The notes: generated by a model from the sequence alone, not told the origin. A stretch of DNA of 35,393 bases from Akkermansiaceae bacterium (GCA_023261045.1 JALRJZ010000004.1:270-35662), one strand, 5' to 3'; shown: positions 1 to 9,632, counted from the stretch's first letter. Program-made: numbers and translations.

Positions 1-1
1 G

Positions 2-1435
2 AACGTTTCGCAAGCAGAAAAGACTCCCGTCAATATTTTGCTCATCACGGCTGATGACCTCGGGTATGAGGTCCTTCCCTTCCTTGGGGGATCTCCCAAG
101 GACATCACTCCCAACTTAAGCAAACTCGCCACCCAATCCATGAGCTTTCATCACGCTCACGTGAACGTGGCAATTTGCGCTCCCAGCCGGAGTATTATTG
201 CAACCGGTCTCTACGGACATCATTCCGGCTGCTTTGGTTTTAATAAACTTCCCAAAAAAATACCAACTGTGTTTGGCACCTTTCAAGAAAATGGGTATCT
301 CACAGGGGTTCTTGGAAAAGTTTCTCACTCCACAACTGATCCAGATTTTGAGTGGGACTTTGCGCAAGACTACGCAGAACTTAATGCCGGTCGAAGCCCC
401 CAAAAGTATTACGAATACACCTCCGAATTTCTCAGCCGTTGTCGGAAAGAAAACAAACCATTTTATTTCATGGTGAATTCTCACGACCCTCACCGTCCTT
501 TTCATAACCCTGCCAAGGCAAACAAACTCTGGAGCACTCCCTCCAAAATCTATTCGCCTCAAGATGTCATTGTCCCAAGCTATCTGAGTGATTTGCCTGA
601 GGTCAGAGAAGAGCTCTCCTACTATTATAATTCTGTCCGGCGCCTCGACGATACGGTTGGGAAAGTATTGCAAGCTCTCGATCAATCAGGATTTGCGAAT
701 CAAACACTTGTTGTCTTTATCACTGATAATGGCTCCGCTTTTCCTTTCGCGAAGGCAAATACCTACCTTGCGAGCACCAAAACTGCTCTGCTTGCGCGCG
801 GGCCCGGAGTGATCAAACCAAATTCGGTTGATCGAGAGCACTTCGTCGCCAATATCGATTTCTTTCCCACCTTCATGGAAGCGACTGGACTTCCAATTCC
901 TGCAGGACTTGATGGCCGATCTCTCATGGCCCTCTTTCGAGGCGAAAAGCAAAGCGGTCGGGAGTTTGTCTTCACACAAATTGACTACACTATTGGAGGG
1001 CCAGCAAAACCGATGAGGTGTATCCAAAACAAAGAATACGGTTATATTTTTAATGCCTTCTCGGATGGCCAATTCGCCTACAAAAACAACAACGAAGGAC
1101 GAAGCTTCAAAGCCATGCAAGCAAAAGGAAAGTCAGATCCGAAAATTCAAGCCCGGGTTGATATGTTCCGCCACCGTGTCGTCCAGGAGTTTTACGATCT
1201 TCAAAATGATCCCGGCTGTACTCAGAACCTCATCGACTCTCCGGACCATACGCAGCGAATCGCCGAGTTCCAAAAAAGGCTACGCAATTGGATGATCTCC
1301 ACAGATGATCATAGCCTGCCCGCTTTTGATGCTCGTAACAACCCAAGGAAACTCGCTCTCGAAGTGGCCAATTACCCCAAGCTCGCAAACCGTGGGCAGC
1401 CTGAACGCTCGGTACGCCAAAAAGCCTCTAAGTAG
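2..1435 (+). CDS. Sulfatase (arylsulfatase family), 5' end truncated by window edge
   Basis: Frame is open to the window start (NVSQAEKTPVNILLITADDLG); the track start at 38 is an internal TTG. Sulfatase N-term motif, formylglycine motif CAPSR, later FITDNGS. Confidence 0.93.
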   Translation, partial: NVSQAEKTPVNILLITADDLGYEVLPFLGGSPKDITPNLSKLATQSMSFHHAHVNVAICAPSRSIIATGLYGHHSGCFGFNKLPKKIPTVFGTFQENGYLTGVLGKVSHSTTDPDFEWDFAQDYAELNAGRSPQKYYEYTSEFLSRCRKENKPFYFMVNSHDPHRPFHNPAKANKLWSTPSKIYSPQDVIVPSYLSDLPEVREELSYYYNSVRRLDDTVGKVLQALDQSGFANQTLVVFITDNGSAFPFAKANTYLASTKTALLARGPGVIKPNSVDREHFVANIDFFPTFMEATGLPIPAGLDGRSLMALFRGEKQSGREFVFTQIDYTIGGPAKPMRCIQNKEYGYIFNAFSDGQFAYKNNNEGRSFKAMQAKGKSDPKIQARVDMFRHRVVQEFYDLQNDPGCTQNLIDSPDHTQRIAEFQKRLRNWMISTDDHSLPAFDARNNPRKLALEVANYPKLANRGQPERSVRQKASK

Positions 1436-1531
1436 GGCCCAACAAGCAATCGAGCCAAACCGCTTCCCTCTTGCTTCGAATTCTACAACCTCAAAAGAGA
1501 ATGAGATCCTCCCCTTCTTTTCGCTGAGGGC

Positions 1532-2986
1532 TTATTTTTTTTTATTTTTAGTCCTAAGATTTGAGGGGAGTCCGGTAAGACCCTCTCGCTGTCCTGGATT
1601 CTTTTGAACGAGATCCCATTTTTGAGCCGGTAATGGGGTGTAACGAGGAGAAGCATCTTGGGGTGGGAAGCTTTTCTCAACCGCTTCGAGCTTCTTTCGT
1701 ACTTCGATAAGTTCTGGGTCATCGAGACGGTTCGTGAGCTCATCGGGGTCTTCTTTAAGATCAACGAGTTTTACGCTCGAACGATCGTTTTCAACATAGA
1801 GCTTGTAGCGCTTATCGCGAATGACTCGATCGCGGTAGGTTCGAAGATTAATCACGCGTCCCTCATCGTTATAAGTGCCAGGTCCCCCACCCATGGACAT
1901 GATCCATTTTCTCGGACCATCCAGAACCTTGCCTAAATAAACCGAAGCCAACGACTGACCATCGAGACAATGTCCCTTGGGCAACTGGGCTTGGGCAATT
2001 TCAGCAAAAGTCGGAAGTAAATCCGTAAAGTCGGTCAAAGCATCTGTCGTTTGACCCTCGGGGACAATTCCAGGGCAACTGACAATGAATGGCTGGCAGG
2101 TTCCATTCTCCAGCGTCTTTCCTTTTGCACCACTTACCCGACGCCCGTTGAGCCGGTTAGAAAACCCACCCGTACCATTGTCCGTCGTCCAAACAACGAT
2201 GGTGTTTTGACGCAGACCAGTTGCATCAAGTTTCTGGAGAATACGCCCCATCAGAATATCCATGTACTCCACCATCGCACGAAATTGTTCTGCTTTCGAA
2301 GCGTTGGGCTGGTGTGGGGTTGTCGTCAAGGGTCCGTGGGTTAAGATCATGGGGTAGTAGACAAAAAAAGGCTCATTCTTGGATTGCTGGTCGATGAAAT
2401 CCAAAATGAACTTATTGCAAAGGTCCGGTCCAAATTCTCCGCCGTAGGTCTTCGAACCTTCCTTGGTAAAAAGATAGGGATCCCAATAACGTTGCGCACT
2501 CGGAGGGTTGCCGGCTTCAAATCCCGTCCACATCATAAACTGATCAAAGCCCAGTTGATTGAGGATTCGAGGTTGGATCCGAAAATCGTTGATCTGCCAT
2601 TTGCCGGCGACACATGTTTGGTAACCGGCATTTTTTAACACGCGCGCAATCGATGGGTTTGCGACCGGATCGAAATGGCATCCCCGCCCCCAACGGGGAA
2701 CATCCCAATGGTTTACCCATCCATGCCGAAAGGGATACTGGCCGGTTAATAAGCTTGCTCGCGTTGGGGTGCACTGAGGCATCGAATAGGCATTTTCAAA
2801 ACGCAAACCACTCTGAGCAAGTTGGTCAATGTGTGGAGTCTGAATCTCTTCTGCTCCATAACAAGAAATCCATTCTTTGCCCAAATCATCCACCATCGCA
2901 AAAATGATATTTGGACGTTGGGCAAAAACGACGCTCGTGACACAGAGCTGAAGAAATAGAAAACGGATCAAAAGCCCCCCTCTCAT
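1532..2986 (-). CDS. Sulfatase (arylsulfatase A-like), exported
   Basis: RPNIIFAMVDDLG, formylglycine motif CTPTR, WTTDNGTGG; signal peptide MRGGLLIRFLFLQLCVTSVVFAQ if the start is at 2986 (track start is 3016). Confidence 0.93.
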   Translation of the reverse strand: MRGGLLIRFLFLQLCVTSVVFAQRPNIIFAMVDDLGKEWISCYGAEEIQTPHIDQLAQSGLRFENAYSMPQCTPTRASLLTGQYPFRHGWVNHWDVPRWGRGCHFDPVANPSIARVLKNAGYQTCVAGKWQINDFRIQPRILNQLGFDQFMMWTGFEAGNPPSAQRYWDPYLFTKEGSKTYGGEFGPDLCNKFILDFIDQQSKNEPFFVYYPMILTHGPLTTTPHQPNASKAEQFRAMVEYMDILMGRILQKLDATGLRQNTIVVWTTDNGTGGFSNRLNGRRVSGAKGKTLENGTCQPFIVSCPGIVPEGQTTDALTDFTDLLPTFAEIAQAQLPKGHCLDGQSLASVYLGKVLDGPRKWIMSMGGGPGTYNDEGRVINLRTYRDRVIRDKRYKLYVENDRSSVKLVDLKEDPDELTNRLDDPELIEVRKKLEAVEKSFPPQDASPRYTPLPAQKWDLVQKNPGQREGLTGLPSNLRTKNKKK

Positions 2987-3100
2987 TGCAATGGTGTCTA
3001 ACACGCCCACTCTCAAAAGTCAGGGAACTTCTCCAGGCCCTTAGAAAGTGCTGTTTGCAGGATTCATTTTAGTAAATAATATCGATCCAGTCGATCGATC

Positions 3101-4128
3101 ATGAAGGCCACCATTTTCTCTCTTATTCTTACCTTTGGGGGATTCTCCATGCTGGCTGCCCAAGATGCTATGCTCATTCATTACTGGGATTTTGAAGAAG
3201 AACTACCTGAAGTTCCTGACAACCAAGGAAGCTCGGTGGGGACTGCCGGTGAAGAAGTCGTTGTGACGGAAGGTCACGATGGTCAACAGGCTGTCTTTTT
3301 CCCCTCTGCGCTACAGGGTAATTTGGCATTTGATGAAAAAGGCTACGTTGATATCGAACCCATTGTTTCCGATGTTCCACAGGCATTCTCAATGACCTAT
3401 TGGGTGAAACTAAACATTGATGAGACAACCAATCCACGAGGTATTTTTGATTTTAGTGGCAATGGTAATCAGGGGGTTCAATCCCTTTTTATCCAAAGTG
3501 GTGCCAATGCGGATCGGATGGCTTTCCGTGTTGACGGAGCCAATGGACTCTCCAATGCAGCAGTTGCTTTTGCCGAAGTTCCTGAGGACGAATCTTGGTT
3601 TTTTGTCGCCGCAACTTTTAATCCAGTCGGTGATTTAGAAGTCCACATTAATGGCTATGGTATCGACGCTTCCGCGTCAGGGTTAAGTGTTGGAGACTCT
3701 ACCTGGGACGTTGATCAGTACCTTGGAGCCTTTAATGTTCAACCCGGGTCGGTCACAACCATAAACCGTGGATTAAACGGGTCCCTTGACGACGTTGCCA
3801 TCTATTCTGGCATTCTCACCCAAAAAGAAATTGATGGCCTTTTTTCAGGAACACTCAAACCGAGTGAAATTGGGTTGACCGGTTTATTGCCGGGCGAGCT
3901 TGAAATTTCTTCCGTTCAATTTGATAGAGCGGTCGGTCAAACCACCCTCGTTTTCAAATCGGCAGTAGGAAAAAGCTACCGCGTTTTTGGGGGGTCGATC
4001 TCGCAAACACTTCATCTTGGAGCGAAGTCAGCATCACCGAAATTATTGGAACTGGAGACTGGATGACCTTTACTCACTCGCCGGAGAACCCCGATCAAAG
4101 ATATTTTTATCTCATCCGTAGGGATTGA
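3101..4128 (+). pseudogene. LamG/concanavalin A-like exported protein with apparent frameshift near the C-terminus
   Basis: Signal peptide plus LamG-like text (HYWDFEE...SMTYWVKLN...LDDVAIYSGILTQKEIDGLF). The frame breaks at a G6 run (3989-3994); the alternate frame continues VDLANTSSWSEVSITEIIGTGDWMTFTHSPENPDQRYFYLIRRD* to 4128. Confidence 0.7.
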
Positions 4129-4141
4129 TCACGAAGGCATC

Positions 4142-4543
4142 TTGGGTCACCTGAAAGTCTTCTTTTTTAAAGACCTTTCGACCAAGCATTCCCACTCAGA
4201 CGAAAAGATGTTAGAGTGCGGAGCTCGATTTAGAGAGTCCAAAACGATGCCAAAGAATTTCCCCCGTCAGATCAAACAAGCAACCAAGAATGCCAGTCTT
4301 CGCAAAGGGTTCCCAAACCGTTCCGAACCTTTGGGTATCGTCTTTCAATTTAACCGGCACCAAAGTGCCAAAGCGGTTCCTTTCCAGATGGAGTATACCC
4401 ATGATTTTGAAACCATTAAAAAAGCCACCCATGGCCAAAATGGTGTCACGATTCAATCAACTTCACTGAATCCTATTTTTGATCAAATCACTGTGACGAT
4501 TCCTGCTGAAGAATCACAAATCTTTGTCTGGCTCAAACTCTAA
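4142..4543 (+). CDS. Possible remnant encoding the C-terminus of a LamG-type exported protein
   Basis: Only the last ~60 aa (FQMEYTHDFETIKKATHGQNGV...ITVTIPAEESQIFVWLKL) look protein-like; the N-terminal half does not. Confidence 0.25.
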   Translation: MGHLKVFFFKDLSTKHSHSDEKMLECGARFRESKTMPKNFPRQIKQATKNASLRKGFPNRSEPLGIVFQFNRHQSAKAVPFQMEYTHDFETIKKATHGQNGVTIQSTSLNPIFDQITVTIPAEESQIFVWLKL

Positions 4544-4577
4544 CAAACATCGTACATTAATTTACGAGGCTTCGCGT

Positions 4578-6476
4578 ATGAAATTCTTTCGATTGTTTTT
4601 TATCATCACCGCCTTGGTTGCTCAGGGACAAGATTTAGAAGCGCTCAAGTATCATCATCCTGGACTCAAGGTCGACTTAGGAGTTGGTCTTTGGGCATGG
4701 CCGATGCCCATCGATTGGGATGGAGATGGCGACCTCGACTTGGTCGTCAGTTGCCCGGATAAACCCTATAACGGAACCTATTTCTTTGAAAATCCAGGTG
4801 GTTCTAAAATGCCGGTTTTTAAAAAAGCAGTACGAATCGATCGTGGTTATGGAAATATTCGTCTCTCTTATTCCAAAGGAAAACCCATCATTCTACTCCC
4901 AGGAAAACAATTACTCAGAGGGAATGATGAAAGCTTGGGTGAACCAAAAACTCTTTACCATCTTGAGCGTTTCACACCCACCCCTGGCAACGTGAGAGCA
5001 CGACAATGGCAAGTCGCCGACTACGATGGTGATGGTCAAGACGATCTCATTGTTGGTGAAGGTTTTTGGGGCGAGTATGGCTGGGACAATGCATTCGACC
5101 ACAAGGGAAATTGGACCAACGGTCCCCTTCGTGGTTGGGTTTACCTTCTTCGAAATACGGGCAATAACCAAAAACCGACCTATGCAGATCCTGTTCAACT
5201 TAGAGCAGAAGAAAGACCCATTGATGTTTATGGAATGCCTTCTCCAAACCTTGCGGATTTCGATGGTGATGGTGATCTCGATTTACTCTGCGGAGAATTC
5301 TTGGATGGTTTTACTTACTTTCAAAATATTGGCTCAGCAATTCACCCTCAATATGCCGCTGGGAAACGCCTCACTCACAAGGGCCAGCCGTTAGCAATGC
5401 ACGTCCAAATGATCACCCCTACCGCTATTGATTGGGATGGAGACGGAGATGAAGATCTCGTGGTTGGGGATGAAGATGGACGGGTTGCCCTCGTCGAGCA
5501 TACAGGGCTTCTTGATAAGAACGGGCTCCCCTGTTTTCTCCCACCAGTTTATTTCCAACAAGAGGCCGACGATCTCAAGTTTGGCGCTCTCGCGACCCCT
5601 TATGGTGTTGATTGGGACGGCGATGGTGACGAGGATATCATCTCTGGAAATACCGCGGGAAACATCGCCTTTTTCGAAAACCTAGGTGGCCACAAACAGA
5701 CCAAGTGGGCTGCTCCTGTGCTTCTAAAATCCGATAATCAGACCATCCATATCCAAGCGGGCTCCAACGGGTCTATTCAAGGACCGTGCGAAGCAAAGTG
5801 GGGATATACCACTCTTTCTGTGGCGGATTGGAACCACGATCAGCTTCCGGATCTCATGGTGAATTCCATCTGGGGAAAGGTAGTTTGGTTTCCTAACGTT
5901 GGAACTCGAAGCAAACCCATTTTAGGCAAAGCTCAACAAGTCAATGTGCTTTGGCCAACCGACCCTCCCAAACCTTCCTGGAACTGGTGGAATCCCGACA
6001 AGAAGGCTCTTGTGACGCAGTGGCGAACCACTCCGGTCATGGTGGATTGGAATCGAGATGGTCTCACTGACTTAGTCGTTTTGGATCACGAGGGTTATCT
6101 CGCCTTCTTCGAACGCACCAAGAATGCTCAAGGGCAACTAGGTTTGCTACCTGGGAGGCGTCTCTTTGTCGATGAAGCTGGGCGCTTTATCGCCTTGAAT
6201 ACTCAACATGCAGGCAAAAGTGGGCGCCGAAAAATTGATCTCGTCGACTGGGATCAAGATGGAGATCTTGATCTTCTTTTAAACTCCACGAATGCCGAAC
6301 TTTACCGCAATGAAGGTCCTTGGGGAGACAAGGTCATCCTGAAAAATGTCGGGCTTCTCGCTCAGCGCAAGATTTCGGGACACACCTCCAGCCCAACAAC
6401 CATCGACTTAAATCAAGATGGCAAACGTGAACTCTTAGTGGGTGCAGAAGACGGCCGCTTCTATCACCTCAAATAG
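4578..6476 (+). CDS. Exported FG-GAP/VCBS-repeat protein
   Basis: Signal peptide MKFFRLFFIITALVAQG; repeated DWDGDGDxDL / DxDGDGxxDL calcium-binding-type motifs. Confidence 0.9.
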   Translation: MKFFRLFFIITALVAQGQDLEALKYHHPGLKVDLGVGLWAWPMPIDWDGDGDLDLVVSCPDKPYNGTYFFENPGGSKMPVFKKAVRIDRGYGNIRLSYSKGKPIILLPGKQLLRGNDESLGEPKTLYHLERFTPTPGNVRARQWQVADYDGDGQDDLIVGEGFWGEYGWDNAFDHKGNWTNGPLRGWVYLLRNTGNNQKPTYADPVQLRAEERPIDVYGMPSPNLADFDGDGDLDLLCGEFLDGFTYFQNIGSAIHPQYAAGKRLTHKGQPLAMHVQMITPTAIDWDGDGDEDLVVGDEDGRVALVEHTGLLDKNGLPCFLPPVYFQQEADDLKFGALATPYGVDWDGDGDEDIISGNTAGNIAFFENLGGHKQTKWAAPVLLKSDNQTIHIQAGSNGSIQGPCEAKWGYTTLSVADWNHDQLPDLMVNSIWGKVVWFPNVGTRSKPILGKAQQVNVLWPTDPPKPSWNWWNPDKKALVTQWRTTPVMVDWNRDGLTDLVVLDHEGYLAFFERTKNAQGQLGLLPGRRLFVDEAGRFIALNTQHAGKSGRRKIDLVDWDQDGDLDLLLNSTNAELYRNEGPWGDKVILKNVGLLAQRKISGHTSSPTTIDLNQDGKRELLVGAEDGRFYHLK

Positions 6477-6514
6477 GTTGCCCCTGATCGCGGGAAGACC
6501 CTTCGAGCCACGGG

Positions 6515-7096
6515 TTAGTCTTTTGCGTGTCCAGGGCCTTTTCCTTGACCCATGCCTCCACGGCCCATTCCTCCCCTACCCATGTGACCTCCACCTTTCC
6601 CAGTTTGATTTTGAGTTGAGTCATCCGAAATCGCTGGATGTTCTTCATGGAGTTCATCCGATCCGTTCTTGGTGAAAGCAGTCACAATCTTGGCGTGATT
6701 TTGAGCAATCTTGATCGTCTCTGGCGTCTTTCCTTGAATCGTGGCTTTTACTCCACCTTTGATCAACTCAATGGTTGCCTCTAAGTCATCATAGTGATCA
6801 ACCATTTCTGCGAAAGCCGGGTTCCAACGCCGAACCATGGCCCCCGAATCAAGGCGCTTTTTCATGTACGTGACGTGCTTTTTGAGCATGTCAGCTAAGT
6901 CTTTGTTTGGAGTCGTTGTGGTTGCGGTATAACCCTTTTTGGTAAGCGTCACTTTCCTCTTTAATTCCGTGTGACGCTGCGCAAGCTCATGGATAATACT
7001 TCGTTGTTCCTCTGGAAGCGGGCCATTCATGGGCTCTCCCAAAGCAATGAAAGAAAGCCCTGCGAAGAAAAAGGTGGTAACCAGGTTTTTTCGCAT
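6515..7096 (-). CDS. Exported protein of unknown function with His/Met/Gly-rich C-terminal tail
   Basis: MRKNLVTTFFFAGLSFIALG signal peptide; tail GKGGGHMGRGGMGRGGMGQGKGPGHAKD; divergent from an arsR-type gene. Start trimmed from 7198. Confidence 0.8.
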   Translation of the reverse strand: MRKNLVTTFFFAGLSFIALGEPMNGPLPEEQRSIIHELAQRHTELKRKVTLTKKGYTATTTTPNKDLADMLKKHVTYMKKRLDSGAMVRRWNPAFAEMVDHYDDLEATIELIKGGVKATIQGKTPETIKIAQNHAKIVTAFTKNGSDELHEEHPAISDDSTQNQTGKGGGHMGRGGMGRGGMGQGKGPGHAKD

Positions 7097-7125
7097 GTAG
7101 CGATAGAGAGAAAAAACTCCCCTAT

Positions 7126-7147
7126 TGTCAATATGGGAATATTGGCA
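7126..7147. promoter_or_regulatory. Candidate ArsR-family operator (inverted repeat)
   Basis: TGtCAATAT-GGGA-ATATTGgCA: 9-bp arms with one mismatch, in the 73-bp gap between divergent starts 7096 and 7170. Confidence 0.6.
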
Positions 7148-7169
7148 TATATTACCAGAGGTCGATGTC

Positions 7170-7529
7170 ATGCCTAAGAAAAAAGAGAGTCTGAGCAAAA
7201 AGAAACTGAAGATGACTCCAGAAGCATTAGCTCATCTGGCTGTCATTTTTCGTGTGATGGGCGATGGTGCCCGCCTACAACTTCTCCAAGAGCTAAAAGA
7301 TTCAGAACGAACCGTCGGAGAACTTGTTGAATTGACCTCGATGGGCCAAACCGTCGTCTCCAAACATCTCAAAATGATGCATCAGGCGGCTTTACTTTCC
7401 CGACGAAAGGAAGGAACGAAAGTCATCTATGGAGTTTCAGACCCAACGGTTTTTCAACTCTGTGAACTCGTCTGTGGGAAACTCAATCGCGAACGCGAAG
7501 AGTCCCTTGGCATCGAATATATGATTTAG
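7170..7529 (+). CDS. ArsR-family winged-helix transcriptional regulator
   Basis: FRVMGDGARLQLLQELKDSERTVGELVELTSMGQTVVSKHLKMMHQAALLSRRKEGTKVIYGVSDP; ATG at 7170. Confidence 0.92.
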   Translation: MPKKKESLSKKKLKMTPEALAHLAVIFRVMGDGARLQLLQELKDSERTVGELVELTSMGQTVVSKHLKMMHQAALLSRRKEGTKVIYGVSDPTVFQLCELVCGKLNREREESLGIEYMI

Positions 7530-7558
7530 TCGCTCGATTGAAGCTTCAGGATTGAATC

Positions 7559-8368
7559 CTAAAGCTCTCGGAAAAACTGAGCAGCACCTTGGCAGTCTGC
7601 TTTGAGTGACTCAGTCACGGTCGCTTCCACTGAGATTCCTCCTTGGTAATCGATGGCTCGGAGGTTTTCAAAAAATCGATCTATTTTTGGAATCACTTTG
7701 CCTGGTTTTGGAAAACAACGACCATCAGGGTCGGCAAGTTGAACCGCATGGATTAAATCAACCGCTTCGAGCATGATGTCACTTGATTCGTTTTCCATCG
7801 CGAAATGATAAAAATCCGCCGCTAAACCAATTTCAGGCCGATCAACTTCCTGAACAAGGTCAAAGGCTGAGGCAAAAGTGTTCAGGTGATTGGTTTCGGT
7901 GTGGTTCACATGCTCGACGGCAATTTTTAAGCCATAGTGTGCTTCGTCGATCAAATCAGCCGCCAACTCCAAAAAACCAATCATTTGTTCACGCGCTTTG
8001 ACCTCTGAAAAGCCAGCAGGAATTGATCGCGAGCCAGGACTTCCTAAGACAATTGCTTTGGCTCCAAGATGATCAGCTCGCTTCAGAGCCAATTCGAGAA
8101 AACGTCGACTCGCGGCGTGCTGCACGTCAGGACCTACGATTTTTAAATCAGGGGGTAAGGCCCAATTCATCGACTGAACTTTGATATTTTTTGTGCGAAT
8201 CCGTTGAGCCGCATCTTTAAAATCCTCAGAACTCAAAGCAGCCGCTTTGGCAAGACCTGGTTCGATAAAATCTAACCCACTTTCAATAATCTCTGATGCA
8301 TTCTCTAGAGGTTCCGTAATTGAAAAATCGGAAACTCCAAAAATCCAGTTTGCGTTGTGATCTGCCAT
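7559..8368 (-). CDS. Sugar phosphate isomerase/epimerase-like TIM-barrel protein
   Basis: Xylose isomerase-like TIM barrel text (GLDFIEPGLAK..., LGAKAIVLGSPGSR, LKIAVEHVNHTETN, IGLAADFYHFAM). Confidence 0.8.
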   Translation of the reverse strand: MADHNANWIFGVSDFSITEPLENASEIIESGLDFIEPGLAKAAALSSEDFKDAAQRIRTKNIKVQSMNWALPPDLKIVGPDVQHAASRRFLELALKRADHLGAKAIVLGSPGSRSIPAGFSEVKAREQMIGFLELAADLIDEAHYGLKIAVEHVNHTETNHLNTFASAFDLVQEVDRPEIGLAADFYHFAMENESSDIMLEAVDLIHAVQLADPDGRCFPKPGKVIPKIDRFFENLRAIDYQGGISVEATVTESLKADCQGAAQFFREL

Positions 8369-8432
8369 GGCGGGCCGAGCCTAACCCACAGAGGAACTTC
8401 TGGCGATGATTGATCTTCAAATTAGAAAAACT

Positions 8433-8449
8433 CTCACTTAGTAAGTGAG
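8433..8449 (-). terminator. Rho-independent terminator of the VKOR-DsbA gene
   Basis: On the minus strand CTCACTTACTAAGTGAG hairpin followed by AGTTTTTC, just 3' of the stop at 8460. Confidence 0.7.
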
Positions 8450-8459
8450 TCTTTCTCTC

Positions 8460-9632
8460 TTACTCCAGTTCGAGAAGTTTCTCTAATTCACGCACAAAGA
8501 TCTCGGTGCTTCGAGCCGTTCCTTGAAGAAGGCGACTGCCTGTAATGAGGACCTTGGGCATGGCGGGATTATTTTGGGTAAGTAATTGGAAGTCTTCTAT
8601 GTTTGCTTTGAGTTTTTTCTCAACCCAAGGATCTTTGAGTGCCGCATCAAGTTGATCGAGAGCAATGAATTGGCCAAGTTTTAGGCGAGCCTCCTCAAAG
8701 CCAACAACAGGGCGTGAAAACAAAAGGTGGTGTGCTTTCTCAAATTGTTCTGGGGAGGCGCGCCAAGCGGCGAGACCTAATCTCGCTAAATCACATGCGT
8801 GTTCATGATCCGGAATTTGAGCTTTTAGGTAGGGGTTACATTTTCGGTTAATTGGCGAGGGAAGCACAAGAACCGCTATGTCCCCGGGATGTTTTTTCAT
8901 TAATGCCTCAAGATCTCCTTCCGTGTCGCGGCACGAGGCGCAGGTATAATCAAAGTATTTGACGAGGATATGTGGGGCGTCGGGGGAGCCAAGAATGGGG
9001 TAATCAGAAACAAGATATTTCTTTGCCCCGCCTTGAAAAGAGATGACCCGATCACTCTTTTTCTCGTGAGACCCCTCAATGATCTCAGACGCGACGGCCT
9101 TTGCTTCTGAGTCTTGAACAAAGGCCTGACTCTCTAGAACTTCATGAGAATCTGGTTCAGGTCCAAAGACTTGTCCTAAAACCATTCCTAAGAAGAGAAC
9201 GACGGCCACGGTGGTTGCCAAGCCAGTCGAGAGACTTCGCTGCTGTTGAGAGATCATGCGCAAGAGGGCAACCGACGTCAAAAGCCCCACGAGATGGGTC
9301 GCACAACACCAAGGGCAAAACGAGCGAAGGGCAAAAATCTGGAGGCCCACAAACCAAAAAGCCGCCAAAAGGAGAAGCACAGCAATTGCCTTAAAAACCA
9401 TTTTGGCACTGGGCCAACGAAAGCCCACAACAATCAAGCCCCCGTAGAGAAGGGTTGAAAAGGCACTCACAGGAATGCCAAACCATTGAGACCACTTCGA
9501 GCCAAGGACATTTTCACATCCGCCCGAACCACCGCACCCTCGGATCGATGAAATCGAGCCTGTGAGCTTCATCAGGAGTAGAGTTCCGCTAATAGCCAAT
9601 CCGACAAAAGCAAGGAATCTGACGATGCGCAT
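8460..9632 (-). CDS. Vitamin K epoxide reductase (VKOR) - DsbA-like thioredoxin fusion
   Basis: VKOR loop cysteines GCGGSGGCENVLGSKWSQWFGIPVS and CPWC; C-terminal thioredoxin-like domain with CASC. Confidence 0.9.
   Translation of the reverse strand: MRIVRFLAFVGLAISGTLLLMKLTGSISSIRGCGGSGGCENVLGSKWSQWFGIPVSAFSTLLYGGLIVVGFRWPSAKMVFKAIAVLLLLAAFWFVGLQIFALRSFCPWCCATHLVGLLTSVALLRMISQQQRSLSTGLATTVAVVLFLGMVLGQVFGPEPDSHEVLESQAFVQDSEAKAVASEIIEGSHEKKSDRVISFQGGAKKYLVSDYPILGSPDAPHILVKYFDYTCASCRDTEGDLEALMKKHPGDIAVLVLPSPINRKCNPYLKAQIPDHEHACDLARLGLAAWRASPEQFEKAHHLLFSRPVVGFEEARLKLGQFIALDQLDAALKDPWVEKKLKANIEDFQLLTQNNPAMPKVLITGSRLLQGTARSTEIFVRELEKLLELE

Noticed and set aside
157-164. TCACGTGA in the first sulfatase as parS
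   Set aside because: Only the 8-bp core matches; flanks differ.
116-685. Minus-strand and other overlapping ORFs opposite clear coding genes
   Set aside because: No family signal, and they lie antisense to strongly supported CDSs; typical shadow ORFs.
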